Positions 6,945-13,291 of a stretch of DNA of 64,000 nt are shown here, one piece after another. The number at the start of each line of letters is the position of its first letter. Positions within the stretch are counted from its first letter, which is position 1. A program made the position numbers and the translations under genes. Origin of the DNA: Berkiella sp964496435 (GTDB taxonomy: Bacteria > Pseudomonadota > Gammaproteobacteria > Berkiellales > Berkiellaceae); assembly GCA_964496435.1 (NCBI GenBank), contig CAZBZP010000001.1, positions 1-64,000 of the forward strand, read 5' to 3'. The notes under the pieces were generated by a model. It was not told the DNA's origin. It saw only the letters and a list, made by a program, of their open reading frames with translations, and made no database searches.

Positions 6945-6960
6945 TGAGGACACCCCTCAT
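6945..6960 (+). repeat. solo copy of the island repeat (forward)
   Basis: TGAGGACACCCCTCAT followed by ACATTTTTACTAAACG, the same flank as the copy at 3241. It is the last copy seen in the window and marks the right edge of the repeat-bearing island. Confidence 0.75.
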
Positions 6961-7115
6961 ACATTTTTACTAAACGTTAAAATATTATAAGCTTCCCAAC
7001 ACAAAATCCTGCCCTATCAGAGTATGATGAAGCCCCCGATAAAAGCAGAAACATATTAAGTGTGTTTTATATATAACAATTTAGGAATAGTCGCTTCGCG
7101 ATAAGTTCCAGAGCC

Positions 7116-7490
7116 TTAAGCCTTTCATGATGGCTCTCTTTTGGCTCTGAAATTGTAAGCTAATCGTGCGACGCTATTTAAACTAATAGACTAAGACTAT
7201 CTAAGCACTTAAGCGTGGCTATCAGGTGGCTATCAGAAAATAAAATGGTTAACTGGTGATGTATGTAAGCCCAATTTCCAAAAACCTAAGCCATTCATTA
7301 TGGCTCTATTATGGCTCTATTATGGCTCTATTNNNNNNNNNNNNNNNNNNNNNNNNNNNNNNNNNNNNNNNNNNNNNNNNNNNNNNNNNNNNNNNNNNNN
7401 NNNNNNNNNNNNNNNNNNNNNNNNNNNNNNNNATTATGGCTCTATTATGGCTCTATTATGGCTCTATTTTGGCTCTGAAATCATGAGCTT
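7116..7490 (+). repeat. 11-bp minisatellite with a 100-N assembly gap
   Basis: ATTATGGCTCT repeats in tandem from about 7299 to the gap at 7333-7432 and resumes from 7433 to about 7476, at least three units on each side. The gap is exactly 100 N, a placeholder, so the true copy number is unknown. A one-unit version with the same flanks (CCTTAAGCCTTTCATGATGG and TTTTGGCTCTGAAAT) lies at about 7115-7155. A separate 11-bp unit, GTGGCTATCAG, is duplicated near 7215-7236. Any reading frame across this tract is a by-product of the repeat. Confidence 0.85.
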
Positions 7491-7535
7491 ATCTCACGAG
7501 GCTCTGTCATGCGTCCAGAATGGACCTGATTTCAC

Positions 7536-7611
7536 TGGTGCCGAAGAGAGGAGTCGAACCTCCGACCTTCGCATTACGAATGCGCTGCTCTACCAACTGA
7601 GCTACTCCGGC
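7536..7611 (-). tRNA. thrW: tRNA-Thr (anticodon CGU)
   Basis: The minus strand gives a complete 76-nt tRNA. The acceptor stem GCCGGAG pairs with CTTCGGC, the D arm is GCTC/GAGC, the anticodon loop is TTCGTAA with CGT at positions 34-36, and the T arm contains TTCGACT. The 3' CCA is encoded. It closely resembles thrW of E. coli, a frequent integration site. The phage-derived island lies on its 3' side. No second copy of its 3' end (an attachment repeat) was noticed in the window. Confidence 0.95.
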
Positions 7612-7661
7612 ATAAAGGAAAAGGGAGTATACGTAAGCTCACCTGGTAGCTCAATACCCAT

Positions 7662-7687
7662 GTGACCAATTTGGGTCTTAAAGTGAC
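7662..7687 (+). promoter_or_regulatory. upstream activator-like element of pilin 1
   Basis: Two GTGAC pentamers 21 bp apart (7662 and 7683) frame a conserved TTTGGGT. The same arrangement occurs at 8372-8397 before pilin 2. The distance to the sigma-54 GG dinucleotide is 126 bp here and 124 bp there, typical of a binding site for a sigma-54 activator such as PilR. The identity of the binding protein is inferred. Confidence 0.6.
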
Positions 7688-7785
7688 CTAAAAAGAGCCT
7701 TTTGGGCACTGTATATCTATATTCTTTCAATAAGGTTAGTTACTAAGATTTTGATTTAATGTCAAAAAAATGACTTTTGGGCAGG

Positions 7786-7802
7786 TTGGCATGAATGCTG
7801 CT
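7786..7802 (+). promoter_or_regulatory. sigma-54 promoter of pilin 1
   Basis: TTGGCATGAATGCTGCT has GG at 7788-7789 and GC at 7800-7801 separated by exactly 10 bases, the invariant -24/-12 spacing. Transcription would begin near 7813, about 30 bases before the pilin ATG. A GTCA...TGAC palindrome lies just upstream at 7761-7774. Confidence 0.75.
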
Positions 7803-7843
7803 GAACATCCATTATCAACTGCCGTATTTGTGTGGAGGTTAAT

Positions 7844-8266
7844 ATGAATACAACTCGCAGTCAGGGTGGTTTTACCCTTATAGAGTTAATGATAGTTGTG
7901 GCTATTATTGGTATTCTCGCAGCGATTGCTATCCCCGCTTACAACGACTACATGGTGCGCGCACGTGTTTCGGAATTAATCAATGTAGGCTCTAACGCAA
8001 AAACATCTGTTTCGGAATATCGCATTTCTAAAGGATCAATGCCTACTACTAACACCGCTGCGGGTGTAACAAGCATCGTGTCGAAATATGTAAGTAGTCT
8101 TAATGTTGGTGCAAATGGTGTTGTTAGCATTGTCGGCAATGTTACTGCTTTAGGTACAGGGGCCGCCCTTTCCATAGTGCTCACCCCAACCTTTGCTAAT
8201 GGTGCTGTCAGTTGGACTTGTACTTCTACTGGCGCAACGCAATATGCTCCCGCTTCTTGCCGCTAG
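7844..8266 (+). CDS. pilA: type IV major pilin, copy 1
   Basis: The ATG at 7844 follows a perfect GGAGG with 5-base spacing, giving a 140-aa prepilin. The leader MNTTRSQGG is followed by the mature N-terminus FTLIELMIVVAIIGILAA, with Glu at +5 as required for pilus assembly and PilD cleavage after Gly. Two cysteines near the C-terminus (SWTC and ASC) would form the usual disulfide loop. The mature protein is about 93 percent identical by eye to copy 2, while the DNA differs at many synonymous positions. It has its own sigma-54 promoter and a terminator at 8292-8337. Confidence 0.95.
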   Translation: MNTTRSQGGFTLIELMIVVAIIGILAAIAIPAYNDYMVRARVSELINVGSNAKTSVSEYRISKGSMPTTNTAAGVTSIVSKYVSSLNVGANGVVSIVGNVTALGTGAALSIVLTPTFANGAVSWTCTSTGATQYAPASCR

Positions 8267-8291
8267 TCAAAAATCTTAATGCGATAATGCT

Positions 8292-8337
8292 CTCCCCAGA
8301 ACCAGAGATCAGCTCTGGCTCAGGGGATTTTCTTTTT
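8292..8337 (+). terminator. rho-independent terminator of pilin 1
   Basis: A GC-rich stem around CCAGAG-ATCAG-CTCTGG, extended imperfectly by CTCCCC and GGGGA, is followed by TTTTCTTTTT. Confidence 0.8.
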
Positions 8338-8371
8338 ATATATTGTTAGTTGATTACCCATTATATTTTCA

Positions 8372-8397
8372 GTGACCATTTTGGGTTAGCAAGTGAC
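8372..8397 (+). promoter_or_regulatory. upstream activator-like element of pilin 2
   Basis: GTGACCA-TTTTGGGT-AAGTGAC repeats the element at 7662-7687 with the same 21-bp distance between GTGAC units. It lies 124 bp before the GG of the second sigma-54 promoter. Confidence 0.6.
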
Positions 8398-8493
8398 TGA
8401 AATAGTAAGTAATTTTCAGAGCTCAACATAACATTTTTAAAGGGCCAAACAATAAACCCTATGAACTTAGAACTTTTTTTCCTAAAATGAGAG

Positions 8494-8510
8494 ATGGCAT
8501 AGATTGTGCA
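8494..8510 (+). promoter_or_regulatory. sigma-54 promoter of pilin 2
   Basis: ATGGCATAGATTGTGCA has GG at 8496-8497 and GC at 8508-8509 with 10 bases between. The pilin ATG lies 43 bases downstream. The parallel arrangement before pilin 1 strengthens the call. Confidence 0.7.
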
Positions 8511-8552
8511 GCTAATTTATCAAACATCACAGACAATTTTGCGGAGGCATTT

Positions 8553-8975
8553 ATGAACATGAAAAGAATTCAACGCGGTTTTACCTTAATCGAGTTGATG
8601 ATAGTTGTTGCTATCATTGGTATTCTCGCAGCGATTGCAATACCAGCTTATAACGATTACATGGTACGTGCGCGTGTATCAGAATTGATTAACGTTGGCT
8701 CTAATGCCAAAACTTCCGTTTCTGAATACCGCATTTCTAAAGGCTCCATGCCTACAACTAACACAGCTGCTGGCGTTACCACTATTTCTACTAAATATGT
8801 AACCAGCCTTGCTGTGGGCGCTAACGGTGTTGTCACTATCGTCGGTAACGCTACTGCCTTAGGAACCGGTGCTGCTCTCTCTATCGTTTTAACACCAACA
8901 TTTGCTAACGGTGCTGTATCATGGACCTGTACTTCAACAGGAGCTACACAATTTGCACCCGCATCCTGCCGATAA
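8553..8975 (+). CDS. pilA: type IV major pilin, copy 2
   Basis: The ATG at 8553 with GGAGG 5 bases upstream gives a 140-aa prepilin with leader MNMKRIQRG and mature start FTLIELMIVVAII. In-frame codons upstream to 8487 contain the sigma-54 promoter and are not coding. Mature residues differ from copy 1 at only about nine positions (for example ATKYVTSLAVG-like changes in the central region and Y to F near the end). The C-terminal disulfide cysteines are kept. A strong hairpin begins 23 bases after the stop. It may be expressed together with or instead of copy 1. Confidence 0.95.
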   Translation: MNMKRIQRGFTLIELMIVVAIIGILAAIAIPAYNDYMVRARVSELINVGSNAKTSVSEYRISKGSMPTTNTAAGVTTISTKYVTSLAVGANGVVTIVGNATALGTGAALSIVLTPTFANGAVSWTCTSTGATQFAPASCR

Positions 8976-9429
8976 TAATTCAGCAAATGCTTCTTGCCAC
9001 CAGCTTTCGCGCCTCCTGGGCGCCAAAGCTGGTTTCACTTTAATCGAACTTCTCATCGTTTTAGCCATCATTGGTATACTCGCAGGTATCGCCATTCCTG
9101 CTTATAACTTCTATATGGTGCGCTCACGCGTTTCTGAACTTCTGAATGTCAGCACTTATGCAAAAGCATCCGTTGCTGAGTATCGTTTATCCAAAGGTGT
9201 TATGCCAACAGCGAACGCCGACACCGGATTGCAAAATATCGCCACAAATTATGTCACTCGCCTGCAAGTTGGTGCTAATGGTGTTATCACTGTTACTGGC
9301 AACCAAACCGCTTTAGGTACAAATGGCCCTTTAAGTATCGTATTAACACCCACTTTTAAAAATGGTGCAATTCAGTGGACCTGTAGCGCTACAGGTCAAA
9401 CACAATATGTGCCTGCAAGTTGTAATTAA
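8902..9429 (+). CDS. third type IV pilin, start codon unresolved (possible silent copy)
   Basis: From base 9034 the frame encodes a full mature pilin (FTLIELLIVLAIIGILAG, Glu+5, C-terminal Cys pair, VPASCN end). Upstream of it the leader GAKAG is in frame but has no ATG, GTG or TTG and no ribosome binding site near. The only ATG start (8902) lies inside pilin 2 in another frame and would give a 44-residue leader. A CTG at 9016 is possible. Bases 8999-9033 form a terminator-like hairpin whose 3' arm encodes the leader. The protein is clearly more diverged from the other two. It could be a minor pilin, a frameshifted gene or a recombination donor. Confidence 0.7.
   Translation: MLTVLYHGPVLQQELHNLHPHPADNNSANASCHQLSRLLGAKAGFTLIELLIVLAIIGILAGIAIPAYNFYMVRSRVSELLNVSTYAKASVAEYRLSKGVMPTANADTGLQNIATNYVTRLQVGANGVITVTGNQTALGTNGPLSIVLTPTFKNGAIQWTCSATGQTQYVPASCN
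8999..9033 (+). terminator. hairpin at the pilin 2/pilin 3 junction
   Basis: ACCAGCTTT and GCGCC (8999-9013, one unpaired C) pair with GGCGC and AAAGCTGGT (9019-9033) around the loop TCCTG: 14 base pairs with one mismatch. It is followed by TTTCACTTT, a weak T tract. It sits where a terminator of pilin 2 is expected and ends exactly at the codon before the mature pilin 3 sequence. Confidence 0.65.
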
Positions 9430-9432
9430 ACT

Positions 9433-11361
9433 ATGACCACGACACGTGCATTATTATTAACCACTGGTCTTTTTGTGATTGTCCTCTTTGTGGTGGGCGC
9501 TTACTGGCCAGGATTATATGGCCCTTTTTTTTTAGACGATTTACAAACCATTACCCCTGCTAAAATTGAATCATTTTCGCTACGCAACCTTATTGAAGTA
9601 AGCTTGCAGAACGATACAGGCCCCTTAGGCAGGCCCTTATCCGTTGCAACTTTTGCTTTAAATGATTACTGGTTTGGTGATAAACCCTTTGCCTATAAAG
9701 CTGTCAATTTAGCGATACATATACTTATTGCCTTTGTAATGAGTTTTTTTGTTTATTATTTAATTCGGGTTGTGCCAAAACCCAAGAAAACCGCTTTAGC
9801 TGTTTCTGCCATCACAACGCTAATTTGGCTCATGCATCCTCTTTTAGTCAGCACAGTACTATATCCTGTGCAAAGAATGACGCAATTATGTCATTTGTTT
9901 GTATTGCTGGGTTTAACAACCTATCTGATTGGTAGAATTCGCTTACTAAAAAGGCAAAGCTACAGCGCGCTTTTGATGGCAAGTAGTTTCTTTGTCTTTT
10001 TTCCTTTAAGCATTTTTAGTAAAGAAACGGGTATTTTGTTTATTTGGTATTTGTTTGCAATTGAGTATTTTATCTTGGGCTTTGAAAGCCGCACGCCTCA
10101 AAGCCAAGATCTCCTGAAAAAAGCCCACATCTTACTCAGCTTGACCTTGGTATTTGCAGGCCTTTGCTATTTTTGGCTCAATTTAGATAAATTTTTAACT
10201 ATTTATGCTGAAAAAAACATCTCGCTCGTTGATAGGCTTTATACCCAAGCCAAAGCGCTTGTATTTTACATAAAGCTAATTTTGCTACCACAAATTACAA
10301 AAATGGGTTTATATCATGATGACTTCCCCATTTCTTATCGCTTTGATACAGATGTAGCACTTTGCACGGTCTTTTTAGGTGTCTTAGGGTTTTTAATTTA
10401 CTATTGCAAAAAACGTGCGCCTATTGTTTCATTCGGCCTGGCTTGGTTCTTTATTTCTCATACCATCGAATCAACCATTTTACCCTTAGAGATGGTTTTT
10501 GAGCATCGAAACTACTTAGCGTCCTTAGGGCTCATTCTTATTCCCAGTTATTATTTTGTGATTTACACCAAAAAAACTTCTATCAAATTTCAACACATTG
10601 CAAATGTGATGCTGGTTACCGTGATGGCTTTGCTATTATTTGTCACCGCACAACGCAGCATATCTTGGTCTAACGCTCAAAGTTTTCTTGCAGGACAACT
10701 CTACTATCACCCCAATTCAGCACGTGTGCATATCGAATTGGCAAACCTATTTTTGAATAGAGGCCAATATCAAGAAGCTTTTGCTGAGTTGGATATGGCC
10801 CAAAGTCTTGAACCTTATAATGCTGGGATAAGCCTTCATAAAATTTTAATCTTCTGCCGCGGCAAAGGTGCCCCAGATGAACTTTATAAAACAGCACTTA
10901 TTAAAGTAAAGCAAGGCAGTATTTCACCTTACGTTATCCTGGTGCTTGATCAGATGGTTAAAAATATGTTTGACCAATCCTGCCAAGGGATAGATAAAAA
11001 TAAAATAAAAGAAATCATCAACGAGGCTTTAGCTAATCCCTTTATCTGGTATAAACCGATGTATTCCGCTGTTTTATATCATCTAGCAGGTGGTATAGAA
11101 ATACTACAAAATAATGTTGACCAGGCAAGAATCTTATTAAACGAGTCTTTCAAAGTCTACCCCAAAAGACTCGATCCTTTAATTCAAAAGGCCTACATTG
11201 AGCTTTATCATCATCGCTATCATGATGCTAAAGATACCCTTAACCTTATCGATGAACAAAAATATCATTTCAACGCCTATTCCCATAAAGTAGCTAAGCT
11301 TAAAAAGACCATGAATGAAATGAAGGCCCATGAGGATAATAACAATGAGCCACACCCTTAA
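9433..11361 (+). CDS. TMTC/GT-C-like polytopic membrane protein with C-terminal TPRs, possible pilin glycosyltransferase
   Basis: This 642-aa protein has about ten or eleven membrane segments in its first 400 residues. A PFFLDD motif after the first segment (residues 31-36) is the acidic loop typical of GT-C glycosyltransferases. TPR-like helices follow from residue 420 (HPNSARVHIELANLFLNRGQ). The layout matches the TMTC/DUF1736-type proteins found beside pilin genes, for which an O-linked sugar transfer role is proposed. It starts 3 bases after pilin 3 and is followed by a GT2 enzyme and a flippase-like protein, so a pilin-modifying unit is a reasonable inference. Substrate and sugar are unknown. 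Confidence 0.7.
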   Translation: MTTTRALLLTTGLFVIVLFVVGAYWPGLYGPFFLDDLQTITPAKIESFSLRNLIEVSLQNDTGPLGRPLSVATFALNDYWFGDKPFAYKAVNLAIHILIAFVMSFFVYYLIRVVPKPKKTALAVSAITTLIWLMHPLLVSTVLYPVQRMTQLCHLFVLLGLTTYLIGRIRLLKRQSYSALLMASSFFVFFPLSIFSKETGILFIWYLFAIEYFILGFESRTPQSQDLLKKAHILLSLTLVFAGLCYFWLNLDKFLTIYAEKNISLVDRLYTQAKALVFYIKLILLPQITKMGLYHDDFPISYRFDTDVALCTVFLGVLGFLIYYCKKRAPIVSFGLAWFFISHTIESTILPLEMVFEHRNYLASLGLILIPSYYFVIYTKKTSIKFQHIANVMLVTVMALLLFVTAQRSISWSNAQSFLAGQLYYHPNSARVHIELANLFLNRGQYQEAFAELDMAQSLEPYNAGISLHKILIFCRGKGAPDELYKTALIKVKQGSISPYVILVLDQMVKNMFDQSCQGIDKNKIKEIINEALANPFIWYKPMYSAVLYHLAGGIEILQNNVDQARILLNESFKVYPKRLDPLIQKAYIELYHHRYHDAKDTLNLIDEQKYHFNAYSHKVAKLKKTMNEMKAHEDNNNEPHP

Positions 11362-12310
11362 GACGATAAGCATCATTATTCCTGCAAAGAACGAATCTGC
11401 TGGTTTAAAAACAGTACTGTTGAAATTGAATCAAACCTTTCCAACCTTTGAAATAATTGTCGTTGATGATGGCTCTACAGACGATACTGCTCAAGTTGCG
11501 CTATCGATGGGGGCAAAAGTTATATCGCATCCCTATAGCATGGGAAATGGCGCAGCGATAAAGACGGGCGCGAGAAATGCAAGCGGGGACATATTCATTT
11601 TTATGGATGCAGATGGTCAGCATCAAGTTGAGCATATTTTTCCTTTATTGGAAAAGTTTCAACAAGGCTACGCCATGGTTGTTGGCGCACGAAATAGCGC
11701 CGCTCAAGCCAATACTTTAAGACTCGTTGGTAATACTTTTTATAACATGTTGGCCAGTTGGATTGTCGGGCACCCTATCGCGGATTTAACTTCTGGCTGT
11801 CGAATAATTGAAGCCGATAAGTTCAAAGAATTCATACATTTGCTGCCCAATGGATTTTCAGCACCCACCACGATTACGCTAGCCTTTTTTAGATCGGGTT
11901 ACAGTGTTGCTTATGTACCCATTGACGTTAAAAAGCGCATTGGCAAAAGTCATTTACGACCATTTACAGATGGGGTACGATTTTTAATAATTATTTATAA
12001 AATGACGGTTTTATATTCGCCTATTAAAATATTTTTACCCTTAGCCTTCTTTCACTTTGCTGCGGGTCTTATTAATTACGCCTATACCTATTTTACCCAA
12101 GGCAGATTTACAAACATGAGTGCTATGTTGTTATCGGCTTCGGTCATCATTTTCCTCATTGGCCTTGTCTCAGAACAGATCACCACACTCATGTATGATC
12201 AAAGGCAATTTGGAAGAACAACTAAAAAACATAATTTAAATAGAGTATCTTTTAAAAAAGTGCGCAAATTCAATGTCAGACCAATTAAAGAAATACGCAA
12301 AGATCATTAG
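11345..12310 (+). CDS. GT2 family glycosyltransferase (dolichyl/polyprenyl-phosphate sugar synthase-like)
   Basis: The ATG at 11345 with GAGG 9 bases upstream gives 321 residues, overlapping the previous gene by 17 bases. The N-terminal GT-A domain shows IIIPAKNES, VVDDGSTDDT near residue 40 and the metal-binding DADGQH near residue 93, as in polyprenyl-phosphate mannose/glucose synthases. Two C-terminal membrane segments (about residues 225-285) anchor it to the inner membrane. Family members load a sugar from a nucleotide donor onto undecaprenyl phosphate, which GT-C enzymes then use. This fits the upstream membrane protein as the next step. Confidence 0.85.
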   Translation: MSHTLKTISIIIPAKNESAGLKTVLLKLNQTFPTFEIIVVDDGSTDDTAQVALSMGAKVISHPYSMGNGAAIKTGARNASGDIFIFMDADGQHQVEHIFPLLEKFQQGYAMVVGARNSAAQANTLRLVGNTFYNMLASWIVGHPIADLTSGCRIIEADKFKEFIHLLPNGFSAPTTITLAFFRSGYSVAYVPIDVKKRIGKSHLRPFTDGVRFLIIIYKMTVLYSPIKIFLPLAFFHFAAGLINYAYTYFTQGRFTNMSAMLLSASVIIFLIGLVSEQITTLMYDQRQFGRTTKKHNLNRVSFKKVRKFNVRPIKEIRKDH

Positions 12311-13241
12311 TTATCTGTGCTTATTTTTGATAATAAGCAGTGTTGTTTTTTATTATTCAACAGATATCTTTGATACATTTAAAAAGGTCGATCCTTGGCT
12401 TATTGGCATTTGCATCGTTCTTCAAATCCCCATGATTGCATTCGGCGGCTTGGCATTCAAAGTCTTATGCTTAGCTCTTAATATCAAATTAACTTTTAAA
12501 GAATGGGTTGGCTTGAGTTTTATCGCCAATTTTCTAAATCAATTATTACCCTACCGACCGGGTGTTGGCTTTCGCTACATTTACATGCGAAAGCACTATC
12601 AAATGAAAATGCCAGATTATATTCATGTGATGTTAATTTATTTTATTCTGACTCTTTTAGTAAGTTGTGCCTTTACTTTTGTGGGATGGTTTATGATCTC
12701 ACTACCACAACGTTTGACTGACATTATCTTGTTTGGCGCTGCTTTGTCTTTATTTCTTGTTGTGTTGTTAATATTTTTGAAATGGTTGCTTGGCCGCACG
12801 GCTAACACCAAAAGTGAGCTTATGAAAAGCCTGAGTCTTGCAATGCATCTACTCCTTAATAATCCAGTGATGCTTTTATGCGCCACTATTTCCCTCCTGT
12901 GTGTGAATACAATAACAGCATTTATTTTTTATTTTGTTTTTATGTCCACAGGTTCTCTAATACCTCTAACAGATTGTTTTTTTCTAGTAGGACTGATTGC
13001 CTTGACGATGATAGTGCCTGTCACACCAGGCAATATTGGGGTCTTAGAAACTGTCGTGGGTACACTCACCCAAATGCTTTATAACAATTTTAGCCTTGGT
13101 TTCACTGTCACAGCCCTTTTCAGAGCCAGCCAATGGCTTCCTTCCCTTCTTTTTGGCACAGGTTTTAGTTTGCTGCTGGTGGGTTCGCTGATGCCGAAAT
13201 TCAAAGATCTGAAGCTTGGAGTAAGGCAGAGTGTTGACTAG
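12273..13241 (+). CDS. lysylphosphatidylglycerol-synthase/UPF0104-like integral membrane protein, possible lipid-sugar flippase
   Basis: This 322-aa protein has about eight membrane segments and the family pattern of the LPG_synthase_TM (UPF0104) group: an early LPYRPGVGFRYIYMRK loop near residue 94 and a late PVTPGNIGVLE motif near residue 250. It overlaps the GT2 gene by 38 bases, so the two are translationally coupled. Members beside polyprenyl-sugar synthases are thought to help move lipid-linked sugars, which is an inference here. There is no synthetase domain, so it is not a full MprF. Confidence 0.75.
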   Translation: MSDQLKKYAKIISYLCLFLIISSVVFYYSTDIFDTFKKVDPWLIGICIVLQIPMIAFGGLAFKVLCLALNIKLTFKEWVGLSFIANFLNQLLPYRPGVGFRYIYMRKHYQMKMPDYIHVMLIYFILTLLVSCAFTFVGWFMISLPQRLTDIILFGAALSLFLVVLLIFLKWLLGRTANTKSELMKSLSLAMHLLLNNPVMLLCATISLLCVNTITAFIFYFVFMSTGSLIPLTDCFFLVGLIALTMIVPVTPGNIGVLETVVGTLTQMLYNNFSLGFTVTALFRASQWLPSLLFGTGFSLLLVGSLMPKFKDLKLGVRQSVD

Positions 13242-13291
13242 ACTTAAAGCATACTCGATTACTCTAATATAAGTATTTTATAGCCTTAATC

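Noticed and set aside
254..6960. CRISPR array or integron attC array as explanation of the repeats
   Set aside because: Spacing is irregular, the spacers are whole genes, no cas or intI gene is visible, and no RYYYAAC/GTTRRRY core pairs were recognised at the element ends.
7256..7665. Two open frames running through the minisatellite and the N gap
   Set aside because: The 11-bp unit gives an open frame in every phase (repeated MALLWLYYGS), and the gap has no sequence. There is no ribosome binding site, and one frame runs on across the tRNA.
8487..8552. Upstream extension of pilin 2 starting at ATG 8487
   Set aside because: The extension overlaps the sigma-54 promoter, and the ATG at 8553 has a perfect GGAGG site.
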